A stretch of DNA of 64,000 nucleotides, from NCBI RefSeq assembly GCF_036345155.1, contig NZ_CP107772.1, forward strand, positions 372,001 through 436,000, written 5' to 3'. The position numbers and the translations under genes are program-made. Under the pieces are notes generated by a model that was not told the DNA's origin, did not search any database, and worked only from the letters and a program-made list of their open reading frames with translations. Of the stretch, positions 25,854 to 35,700 are shown in pieces. Position 1 is the stretch's first letter. Each line of letters begins with the position of its first letter. Source of the DNA: Streptomyces sp. NBC_00582 (GTDB lineage: Bacteria; Actinomycetota; Actinomycetes; Streptomycetales; Streptomycetaceae).

Positions 25854-28800
25854 GTGGATTCCATGCAGCTCAGTGATAGTGCTCGCCCGGCGCCGATTGC
25901 GGTCATCGGCCTGTCCCGCGTCTCCCCGGCGGTTTCGCCGGACGACGCCGCATTGCGGGCGCTGGAAAATTCCGGAATTGTTCCTGAGCAGCTCGAGGCC
26001 ATGTCGGCCGGTGTGTTCGCCACAGCGCAGGCCGATCTCATCGCCACCCGTCTCGGTGCCGTCGGGCCTGTCCTGACCTTGGACGCCCTGCCCGCCGGGG
26101 TGGTGCATCTGGCTTGTCAGAGCATCAACGCCGGTGAGTCCGTGCTCGCATTCGCGGGAATCTTGACGCCCGGGGCAGGCGGTGGGTTTCTGGTACTGAA
26201 GGCGATGGCGGCCGCGCTGGCCGACGACGACCCGATCCACTGCACGATCGACGGCAGCGCGCTGGGCAGGGGTGAGGTCGTCCGACAGGCGTGTGCGCGT
26301 GCTGGCGCGGACCGCGACGGCGTTCAGTTCCTGTGGCGGCGCGGGTACCACACAGGGGCAGTCGCGCTGGAGAGCCTGTCCAGCAGCAGTGATCCGGACG
26401 ACATGGACGACGCGGTGACGGCACTGCTGGACATGCCGGTACTGCTCAGCCGGAGGCATATCCCCCTCGACGGCGCTCCGCTCACTCCTGACGGCAGGTT
26501 GACCGCGGTACTCAGTTCCGTGGGCAGCGCCGGAACGGCCTGCGCGCTGGTGATGTCAGAGCCCCCCGCACGCCGGGTGGCGACGACGACAGCCGTGGTG
26601 CGGACATGGCCGTTGCTGCTGTCGGCGGAAACGGAAGCGACCCTCCTCGGCAAGGCGGAAAGCCTGCGCGTCCAAGTTGCCGAGCCCGACGGTCCGGACC
26701 CGCTGGACGCCGCGCACACCCTGGCGGTCGCCAGGCCGCATCTGCCGTATCGGGCCGTGATTCTCGCCAATGACCGCGAGGAGCTCACCGAAGGACTCAG
26801 CGAACTCGCGGCCGGCAGGGGCAGCGTGGCCCGGGCCGAGGGCGAGCGCAAGGTCGCTTTCCTCTTTCCCGGCGAGGGAGGACAGCGGCTGGGCATGGGA
26901 CGCGAGCTGTACCCGCTGTTCGACGTGTTCGCCGACGCCCTGGACGAGGTGTGCCATCACCTGGAGGCGGCGTCCACCTGGTCGGTGCGCGGCCTCCTGC
27001 TCGGCGACGGCCCGAGCACCGAGGTCGCGCCCGCCGACGAGGCGATGTACGCGCAGGACGCGCTTTTCGCCCTCCAGATGGCCCTGTTCCGCCAGTTCGA
27101 GCACTGGGGTGTACACCCGGATTTCGTCGCCGGGCATTCGGTGGGCGAGCTTGCCGCGGCGACGGCTGCCGGAGTCTACTCGCTGCCCGACGTATGTGCG
27201 CTGCTGGCCGAGCGGGTCAGGCTGTTCCGGGACAAGACCCCCCTCGGCGGTGCAATGGTCGCGATGCGGGTCTCCGAGGTCGAGGCGCTGGAGTCATTGG
27301 CCGGGCTCGAACACCTGGCCTCGATCTCCGCCGTCAACGCCCCGAACTCCGTGGTCGTCTCCGGCGACCGCGACACCGTGCTGCGGATCGCAGGGCTGTG
27401 GTCCGACCGCGGCCGGAAGGTGAAGCAACTGCCGGTCGATCGGGCTTTCCACTCCCCGCACATGGCCGCGATGGCAGCCGACTTCGAGCACTTCGCCCGC
27501 ACCCTTTCGCCGCAACCACCGAACATTCCACTCATACCGGTACACACATCACTCGGATCAGATCCGGGTGTGGTCTGCCTTCCCGAGTACTGGGGCGCGC
27601 AGGTACGCGGCACCGGGCACTTCCTCAACTGCGTGAACGGCCTCGACGCACAGGGCGTCGACACTTACGTGGACATGAGCGCAAGCGGAATACTCGCCGC
27701 GCTCGTCGAGGAAACGCTGCCCGAGTCCAGCTCCGGAAACGTCCTCGTCACCGCCGCGCTGCGCGGCGGTGAGTCAGACGAGCGTGCCCTTCTCACTACC
27801 CTGGGCGAACTGCACAGCCACGGTGTCCCGGTGGACTGGCGGGAGGTCTTCCGGGACTGGGGCGGTCGGCGCACTCACTTGACCACCGCCGTGGCACTGC
27901 CCCCCCGCGCCGCTTCCCGGCCGACGGATCTGCGCCGGCTGATTCGGGCCGAGGTCGAAGCGGTGATCAAGGGTGACTATGGGCCGGACCGGTCCTTCTT
28001 CGAGCTTGGGCTGGACTCCATGGCGGGGGTGGCACTCGTCCACCGGCTGCGCAGGCGGACCGGACTGAAGATCGCCACATCCGCGCTGTTCGACCATCCC
28101 ACTCCCAACCGACTGGCTGCGTATCTGGACAACAGGGTGCCGCAGCCGGAGGCCGTCATCCCCCGTCGGAGCGGCTCGGACGAGCCGATCGCCATTGTGG
28201 GCATGAGCTGTCGGTTTCCTGGTGGGGTGAACTCGCCTGAGGACCTGTGGCGGTTGATCGTTGCGGGTCGCGACGTCGTCTCGCCGATGCCGCACGACCG
28301 CGGCTGGGACCTGGCCGGCCTGCACGACCCACAACGGCGGCGGCCGAACACCACCTACGTTCGCGAGGGCGGGTTCCTCCACGATGCCGCAGGGTTCGAT
28401 CCCGCGTTCTTCGGCATAGGCCGGCACGAGGCCCTGGAAATGGATCCGCAACAGCGGTTGCTGCTCGAACTGTCCTGGGAAGCGTTCGAACGGGCCGGTA
28501 TCGATCCGGTGTCGTTACGCAGCAGCGACACCGGAGTCTTCGCAGGGTTGTCGCACAGCGACTACGGAACCGGCCCCGGGTATGCCGCCGCGACGACGAG
28601 GCCGCATCTGACGATCGGGACCGCGCCCAGCGTGGCCTGCGGCCGGATCTCCTTCACCTTCGGGCTGCAGGGGCCCAGCCTGTCCATCGACACGGCCTGT
28701 TCCTCGTCACTGGTCGGGCTGCACCTCGCCGTCCAAGCGATGCGCCGTGGCGAGTGCTCGCTGGCGTTGGCGGGCGCCGTGACCGTGATGGCCTCCCCCC

Positions 28801-31800
28801 TGGTCTTCGTGGAGTTCAGCCGTCAGGGCGGGCTCGCACCGGATGCGCGGGTGAAGCCGTTCGCCGAGGACTCTGACGGCACCGTCTGGTCCGAAGGCGG
28901 TGGGATGTTCGTCCTGGAGCGGTACTCAGACGCGCGCCGCAACAACCATCCGGTACTCGCTCTGATCACGGGATCGGCAGTCAACTCCGACGGCGCGAGC
29001 AACGGGCTGACCGCGCCCAACGGCGCGGCGCAACACCGGATGCTGCTCTCCGCGCTCGCTGACGCCCAGCTGCGGCCGTCGGACGTGGACGTCGTGGAGG
29101 CGCACGGCACAGGCACGAGACTGGGCGACCCGATCGAAGCCGCTGCCCTGGTGGAAGCCTACGGGGCACACCGGCTCCCGGACCGGCCGCTGTTGGTCGG
29201 CTCGGTGAAGTCCAACCTAGGCCACCCCCAGGCTGCGGCCGGCGCAGCAGGGGTGATCAAGATGGTGCTGGCCATGCGGCACGGCCTGTTACCGGCAACC
29301 ATCAACGTCGACCGGCCCAGCTCCCACGTGGACTGGGGCGCAGGGCTGCGGCTGGTGACCGAGCAGACACCGTGGCCCGACCACGGCCGGGTCCGGAGGG
29401 CGGGCGTGTCGTCTTTCGGGATCGGCGGCACCAACGCGCATGTGATCCTTCAGCAGCCGCCTGCCGAGGTGGAGACCCCCGCACAGCCCCAGGTTTCCGT
29501 GCGACCGCTGTGGACGGTCTCGGGTGCTTCAGAGGCCGCGCTGCGAGACCAGGCCGGCAGTCTGGCCGCGCACTGGGACGCCGACCCCGATCTCAGTGAG
29601 CACGACATAGGCTTCTCCCTTGCCACGACGCGGTCAGCGCTGACTCACCGGGCCGTACTCACGGGCAGTGACCGGGACGCGCTGCGTCGCTCGCTGACCG
29701 CACTCGCGGCGGGCCGGCCCGATCCCGATCTCACCGTCGGCTCAGTGGCCGAGGGCGGCCTGGCCTTCCTACTGACTGGTCAAGGCAGTCAGCGCTTGGG
29801 CATGGGACGCCAGCTGTATGCCACGCGTCCCGTATTCACCGCCGCTGTCGACGAGGTGTGCGCCGCGCTGGGCCGGCCGGTGGTGGAGGCGGTCTTCGGC
29901 ATGGGCGAACAACACCTCGAGCGGACGGAGTTCGCTCAGCCGGCTCTGTTCACCCTCGAGGTGGCACTGTTCCGGCTGCTCGAGAGCTGGGGTGTCCGGC
30001 CGGACATGCTGCTGGGGCATTCCCTGGGCGAGTTGACCGCCGCCCATCTGGCCGGGGTGCTGTCCCTGCCGGACGCGTGCAAGCTGGTCGCTGCGCGAGG
30101 TTCACTCATGCAGGCGCTGCCCGAGGAGGGCGCGATGTACGCGGTGGCGGCATCGCAGGACGAGGTCACGCCGTTGTTGCCGCCGGGCGTGTCGCTGGCC
30201 GCCGTCAACGGGCCACGGTCGGTGGTGATCTCCGGAACGGAGGATGCCGTCGTCCTTCTGGCGGACCGGCTCCGTGCTCAAGGCCGCAGGACCCAGCGCC
30301 TGAGGGTCAGCCACGCCTTTCATTCCTCCCTGATGGAACCCGCGCTCGACGAGTTCCGCGCGGTCGCAGAGAGCCTGACCTACCACACACCCGAGATCCC
30401 TGTCGTGTCCGGCCTGACCGGCCGCCGGGCCACCACCGAGGAGCTGTGCTCCCCCGAGTACTGGGTGCGCCAGGCACGTGGCACGGTCAGGTTCCTCGAA
30501 GGCATACAAACGCTGCGGGACGAGGGTGCGGCCACCTTCCTGGAACTGGGACCGGGGACGACGCTCACCGAGATGGCCTCCGACATCCTCGCCGAAACCG
30601 GCGACGCGGCAGCGATCCCCGTCCTGAGGAACGACGACGTTCTCGGCGCCGTCGCAGCGCTGCACGTCCGCGGCCACGGACCGGACTTCTCTGCGTGGTA
30701 TGCCGGGAGCGGGGCACGACGGGTGGATCTGCCCACATACCGCTTCCAGCGCGAACGGCTCTGGTTGATGCCCGACGCGTCCGGGAAGCGCGGCGCACGG
30801 ACGGACTCGGCCTTCTGGGAGGCCGTGGAACGCGAGGACCTCCCGCGCTTGAAGGATCTGCTGGGCACTGACACAGACCGGACATTCAGCGAGCTGCTCC
30901 CGGCAATCGCGCGGTGGCGGCACATGCACGACCGGGAAGCCGCGATGGACCCCCTGCGCTATCGCATATCCTGGCAGCCGGTGGCAGATCAGGTCGCTCG
31001 TCCGCAGAACTGGATGATCGCCCACTGCGAACACCTCCCCGTGCCGAAACCACTCAGCGACACGCTCGGCACCCGGGCGCTGCCGATAAGAAACGGCGCC
31101 GACCGAGCGGAGATCGCCGAGCTCCTTGCCTCCGCGGCGGACGGCGAGCCGGTGGACGGGGTGCTGTCCCTGCTGGCGCTGGATGAGCGGAATCATCCGG
31201 GAACGGCCGGGGTACCCGCTGGGCTCGCGCTGACGACCGCGCTCATCCAGGCCGTGCAAGACGCCGAAATCGAGTTGCCGTTGTGGTGCGCGACGCAGGG
31301 AGCGGTGTCCACGGGCCATGGCGATCGGCTCAGCAGCCCGGTCCAGGCTGCCGTGTGGGGACTGGGCCGGGTGGCGGCCCTGGAGCACCCGCAGCGGTGG
31401 GGCGGTTTGGTCGACCTTCCGCCCATCCTCGATGCACGTGCGGCCGAACGACTGGCGGGGGTGCTCACCTCGTCGGAGGACCAGGTCGCGGTGCGCTCAT
31501 CGGGCGTGTTCGTCCGGCGCATGCTACGCGCACCCGTCGCAGCCGGACCGCGACGCGACTGGCCCTTGCGCGGGACCACGCTCATCACCGGCGCGTTCGG
31601 CGCGCTGGGCCGACACCTGGCCCGATGGCTGGCGGCTGAGGGTGTCGAACGACTGTTGCTGACAGGCAGACACACGGAGGACGGCAAGCTGGTTGCCGAA
31701 CTGACCCGGCTCGGAGCGGAGGTCGACGTCGCCGCCTGTGACGTGGCCGACCGGGAGGCGGTGACAGCCCTGCTCGCCCGGATCCCCAAGGACCGCCCGC

Positions 31801-32753
31801 TGACCACGGTCGTGCACGCAGCCGGTGTGCTCGACGATGGCGTGATCGACGCCCTGGACCCGCAGCGGCTCGCGAGGGTCCTGCGTGCCAAGGCCGAAGG
31901 CGCAAGGAACCTCCACGAACTCGCGGGAGAACTGAAGGCATTCGTGATGTTCTCCTCCGCCACAGGCGCGATCGGCAATGCCGGCCAGGCCAATTACGCG
32001 GCAGCGAATGCCTACCTCGATGCGCTGTCCGAACAACGCCGCGCCGACGGACTCCCGGCCACGTCGGTGGCCTGGGGCCCCTGGGGGAACGGAGGCATGG
32101 CAGTGGACGGCGCGGACGCGCAGCTCGTGGAGGCGCGGTTGCGCCGCAACGGAATGGCGATGCTCGACCCGGAACTGGCGGTCGCCGCGCTGGTTACTTC
32201 CTTCGCGCAGGACGAATCAGGGCTGGTGATCGCGGACGTCGACTGGGAGCGATTCCTTGCGGTGTTCGCCACCACCCGGCGCAGCCCACTGCTCGCGGAC
32301 CTACCCGAAGCGCGGCAGAGTCAAGCCAGTGAGCCGTTCGCGGAAGCGTCCTCGCTCGCACGCCGGCTGGCCGAAATGTCGCGCCCCCAGCGGGCCCGTA
32401 CGCTGCGCGATCTGGTGTGCCACCACACCATGCAGGTGCTCGGGCGCGACTCGGTCTCCGCGATCCGGCCCACAAAGCCCTTCCACGAACAGGGTCTCAA
32501 TTCCCTGGGCATAGTCGAGTTGCGCAATCAGCTGCGCGCGGTGACGGGAGTGCGTGTGCCCGCGAGCGCGCTGTTCGACCATCCCACACCCCACGCGCTG
32601 GCCGAGTACCTCGAGACCACACTCGTCCCGGCTGCCGCCGACCACCCGGAACGGCGGGCGGAGGTCGATTCCGGGGCGGCGGACATCGACTCCGTGCTGC
32701 GTCTGGCCGAGCAGGAACTCTCCCTAGCGCCGAAGGGCGGCCAAGATGACTGA
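25854..32753 (+). CDS. Type I PKS: degenerate KS-AT-ACP loading part plus KS-AT-KR-ACP module
   Basis: The 2299-residue synthase starts with a shrunken KS-like segment (about 1-240) that has lost the catalytic cysteine. Then come AT (about 333-635, GHSVGE, RAFHSPHM), ACP (about 690-755, GLDSM), KS (about 776-1200, active Cys949 in DTACSSS, plus EAHGTGT and KSNLGH) and AT (about 1308-1592, GHSLGE and HAFH, malonyl type). KR follows (about 1900-2090, TGAFGALG, LDD motif of B-type, catalytic YAAAN), then ACP (about 2180-2245, GLNSLG with Asn before Ser). Start is GTG 25854, but ATG 25863 with AGGTGG upstream is an equally good choice. The stop overlaps the next PKS start by 8 nt. It would start the chain and add one reduced malonyl unit. 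Confidence 0.93.
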   Translation: MDSMQLSDSARPAPIAVIGLSRVSPAVSPDDAALRALENSGIVPEQLEAMSAGVFATAQADLIATRLGAVGPVLTLDALPAGVVHLACQSINAGESVLAFAGILTPGAGGGFLVLKAMAAALADDDPIHCTIDGSALGRGEVVRQACARAGADRDGVQFLWRRGYHTGAVALESLSSSSDPDDMDDAVTALLDMPVLLSRRHIPLDGAPLTPDGRLTAVLSSVGSAGTACALVMSEPPARRVATTTAVVRTWPLLLSAETEATLLGKAESLRVQVAEPDGPDPLDAAHTLAVARPHLPYRAVILANDREELTEGLSELAAGRGSVARAEGERKVAFLFPGEGGQRLGMGRELYPLFDVFADALDEVCHHLEAASTWSVRGLLLGDGPSTEVAPADEAMYAQDALFALQMALFRQFEHWGVHPDFVAGHSVGELAAATAAGVYSLPDVCALLAERVRLFRDKTPLGGAMVAMRVSEVEALESLAGLEHLASISAVNAPNSVVVSGDRDTVLRIAGLWSDRGRKVKQLPVDRAFHSPHMAAMAADFEHFARTLSPQPPNIPLIPVHTSLGSDPGVVCLPEYWGAQVRGTGHFLNCVNGLDAQGVDTYVDMSASGILAALVEETLPESSSGNVLVTAALRGGESDERALLTTLGELHSHGVPVDWREVFRDWGGRRTHLTTAVALPPRAASRPTDLRRLIRAEVEAVIKGDYGPDRSFFELGLDSMAGVALVHRLRRRTGLKIATSALFDHPTPNRLAAYLDNRVPQPEAVIPRRSGSDEPIAIVGMSCRFPGGVNSPEDLWRLIVAGRDVVSPMPHDRGWDLAGLHDPQRRRPNTTYVREGGFLHDAAGFDPAFFGIGRHEALEMDPQQRLLLELSWEAFERAGIDPVSLRSSDTGVFAGLSHSDYGTGPGYAAATTRPHLTIGTAPSVACGRISFTFGLQGPSLSIDTACSSSLVGLHLAVQAMRRGECSLALAGAVTVMASPLVFVEFSRQGGLAPDARVKPFAEDSDGTVWSEGGGMFVLERYSDARRNNHPVLALITGSAVNSDGASNGLTAPNGAAQHRMLLSALADAQLRPSDVDVVEAHGTGTRLGDPIEAAALVEAYGAHRLPDRPLLVGSVKSNLGHPQAAAGAAGVIKMVLAMRHGLLPATINVDRPSSHVDWGAGLRLVTEQTPWPDHGRVRRAGVSSFGIGGTNAHVILQQPPAEVETPAQPQVSVRPLWTVSGASEAALRDQAGSLAAHWDADPDLSEHDIGFSLATTRSALTHRAVLTGSDRDALRRSLTALAAGRPDPDLTVGSVAEGGLAFLLTGQGSQRLGMGRQLYATRPVFTAAVDEVCAALGRPVVEAVFGMGEQHLERTEFAQPALFTLEVALFRLLESWGVRPDMLLGHSLGELTAAHLAGVLSLPDACKLVAARGSLMQALPEEGAMYAVAASQDEVTPLLPPGVSLAAVNGPRSVVISGTEDAVVLLADRLRAQGRRTQRLRVSHAFHSSLMEPALDEFRAVAESLTYHTPEIPVVSGLTGRRATTEELCSPEYWVRQARGTVRFLEGIQTLRDEGAATFLELGPGTTLTEMASDILAETGDAAAIPVLRNDDVLGAVAALHVRGHGPDFSAWYAGSGARRVDLPTYRFQRERLWLMPDASGKRGARTDSAFWEAVEREDLPRLKDLLGTDTDRTFSELLPAIARWRHMHDREAAMDPLRYRISWQPVADQVARPQNWMIAHCEHLPVPKPLSDTLGTRALPIRNGADRAEIAELLASAADGEPVDGVLSLLALDERNHPGTAGVPAGLALTTALIQAVQDAEIELPLWCATQGAVSTGHGDRLSSPVQAAVWGLGRVAALEHPQRWGGLVDLPPILDARAAERLAGVLTSSEDQVAVRSSGVFVRRMLRAPVAAGPRRDWPLRGTTLITGAFGALGRHLARWLAAEGVERLLLTGRHTEDGKLVAELTRLGAEVDVAACDVADREAVTALLARIPKDRPLTTVVHAAGVLDDGVIDALDPQRLARVLRAKAEGARNLHELAGELKAFVMFSSATGAIGNAGQANYAAANAYLDALSEQRRADGLPATSVAWGPWGNGGMAVDGADAQLVEARLRRNGMAMLDPELAVAALVTSFAQDESGLVIADVDWERFLAVFATTRRSPLLADLPEARQSQASEPFAEASSLARRLAEMSRPQRARTLRDLVCHHTMQVLGRDSVSAIRPTKPFHEQGLNSLGIVELRNQLRAVTGVRVPASALFDHPTPHALAEYLETTLVPAAADHPERRAEVDSGAADIDSVLRLAEQELSLAPKGGQDD

Positions 32754-35700
32754 CGACGGCAAGTTGCTCGAGACCCTGCAGCGCGTTACCACCGCGCTGA
32801 GCGACACCCGGAAACGCCTGCAGGCGGTCGAGGCGAGCTCACACGAACCGATCGCCATCGTGGGCATGGGCTGCCGGTTGCCCGGTGGGGTGAACGACCC
32901 ACAGGGGTTCTGGAAGCTGATCGACGCCGGCCGGGACACGGCCACCCCGTTTCCCACCGACCGCGGTTGGACGCGGGAGTTCACGGGCTCGGGATCCTTC
33001 CTCTCCGACGCGGCCTGGTTCGACGCGGGCTTCTTCGGAATCAGTCCCCGTGAGGCTCTGTCAATGGACCCGCAGCAGCGACTGATGCTGGAGACCGTCT
33101 GGGAGGCCGCGGAGCGGGCCGGAATCGACCCGCTGTCCTTGCGCGGCTCCCGCACCGGCGTGTTCATCGGGACCAACAACCAGGATTACGGCCGCCTGCT
33201 GGGCGAGATCAGCGACTACAACCAGCACGGTGACCACGTGACGACCGCCACGTCGGCGAGCCTTCTGTCAGGGCGAGTCTCCTACGTGTTCGGAGTGGAG
33301 GGCCCCTCGGTCTCGGTCGACACGGCGTGCTCGTCCTCGTTGGTGGGATTGCATCTTGCGGTCCGGTCGCTGCGCGCGAGGGAATGCGATCTCGCGCTGG
33401 TCGGCGGTGTGACGGTGATGGCCACTCCCGGCCTCTTCGCAGCCTTCCGACGCCAAGGTGCACTCGCCTCGGACGGCCGCTGCAAAGCGTTCGCCGAAGC
33501 CGCTGACGGTGTGGGCTGGGGCGAGGGCGCCGGGGTCGTGGTCATCGAACGGCTGAAGGACGCCCTCGACCACGGCCACCCGGTGCTGGCCTTGGTCAGG
33601 GGCACCGCGATCAACTCTGACGGGGCATCCAACGGGCTGACCGCGCCGAACGGTCTCGCGCAGCAGCGAGTCATCCGTGACGCACTGGCCGACGCCGGGT
33701 TGAGCCCCCAGGACGTGGACGTCGTCGAGGCACATGGCACGGGTACGCGGCTCGGCGACCCGATCGAGGCGGCCGCGGTGCAGGCGGTGTACGGCCGCGA
33801 CCGGGAAACCCCGCTGGCACTCGGGTCGGTGAAGTCGAACATCGGGCACACTCAGGCAGCGGCCGGGGTCTGCGGCGTACTGAAGATGGTGCTCGCGCTG
33901 CGCCACCGGACCTTCCCGAAGACGCTGCATGTGGACAGCCCGTCGTCGCACGTGGATTGGGATGGCGGCGGAGTCGAGCTGCTCACCAGAAGCCGCCCTT
34001 GGCCTGCGAGCACGGGCGGTTCCCGTCGTGCAGGGGTGTCCTCGTTCGGCATCAGTGGCACCAACGCCCATGTGATCCTCGAAGAGGCGCCGCTTGTCGA
34101 AGCACCGAAGGCCGTCACGGCGCGGCCCCTGCCCTGGGTCCTGTCGGCCCGGACCGACACCGCCCTGCGCGCCAGGGCGGCACAACTGCAGGCTCACGTC
34201 GACGGCAGGGATCCGGCGGCTGTGGCACACGCACTGGTCGTCTCCCGCAGCACCTTCGAGCATCGTGCCGTGGTCCTCGGCGCGGATTGTCGGCCCGCGC
34301 TCAACGCGCTGAGCCGGGGCGACGTCGCGCCGGGTCTGGTGACGGGCAAGGCCGACCTCGCGGGCAAGGTGGTGTTCGTCTTCCCCGGCCAGGGTGGTCA
34401 ATGGGCGGGAATGGCCGGCGACCTGCTGGAGGAGTCGCCGGTGTTCCGGGAATACATCCACCGCTGCGCCGAGGCGCTGTCGCCGCATGTCGACTGGGAC
34501 CTGTCCGAGGTGCTGCGACAGCTGCCCGGCGCGCCCCCGCTGGACCGAGTGGACGTGGTGCAGCCGGTGTCGTTCGCGGTCATGGTTTCGCTCGCCGGCC
34601 TGTGGCGGTCGTGCGGCATCGAGCCGGATGCCGTGCTGGGGCACAGCCAGGGGGAGATCGCCGCCGCCCATGTCGCGGGGGCGCTCTCCCTCCAAGACGC
34701 GGCGTTGGTGGTCGCCCGGCGGGCGAAGGCACTGACTGCGCTGAGTGGTGGGGGCGGCATGGCCTCGGTGGACATGCCCGCGGACGAACTGCGCCCCAGG
34801 CTGGGCGAACGGTTGTCGATCGCGGCGGTCAACACACCGGGGTCGGCGGTGATCACCGGAGACGTCGACGCGCTGGAGTCCCTCATGGCCGACCTGGCCA
34901 GGGCCGGTGTCCGGACCCGGAGGGTGGCCATAGACTACGCATCCCATTCGCCTCATGTGGAGCTCGTCCGCGACCGCGTCCTCGCAGAGTTGGCGCCCAT
35001 ATCGCCGAAGGCCACCGCCATCCCGTTCCACTCCGCGGTAACAGGTGCCGTGGTCGCCGGGAGCGAGCTGGATGCCGGGTACTGGTATCAGAACCTGCGT
35101 ATGCCGGTGCGGTTCCACGAAGCCGTAGCAGGTCTCCCGGTACCCGAACACTCGTTCTTCGTGGAGGTCGGCCCGCATCCGGTGCTGGTCCCGGCGCTAC
35201 TTGAGACCGTCGGCGACAAGGCGGTGGTCGTCGGATCGCTGCGCCGCTGGGCGAACGGGCGTGAAGCGCTTCTCGCCTCGCTCGCCGAACTGTACGTCCG
35301 TGGCCTCGGCCCGCGATGGACGGTCTGGGCAGGAGCGGATGCCCCCGGATACACCGAGCTGCCGACGTATCCGTTCGAACGCAAGCGATTCTGGTTGACC
35401 TCGGGCAGCTCGGGCAGCTCGGGCAGCTCGGGCAGCGGCGGTCATCCCCTCCTGGACACGGTGATCGAGCTGGCCGGCAGCGGAGAGTTGGTGCTCACCG
35501 GAAGCCTGTCGGTGGCGTCGTCCGCGTGGCTGGCGGATCACCGGGTGCTGGACGAGGTGGTGCTGCCGGGGACCGCCTGGCTCGAGTGCGCACTGCGCGC
35601 CTGCGCCGCGGCGAACTGCGCCACGGTGGAGGAACTCACGCTGGAGCAGCCCTTGGTACTGCCCGACGAGGGTCTGGCGACGGTACAGCTACGAGTCGGG

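Noticed and set aside
30102..31388. 428-codon minus-strand frame opposite the PKS
   Set aside because: It is an antisense shadow caused by high GC; the plus strand carries continuous AT and KR domains.
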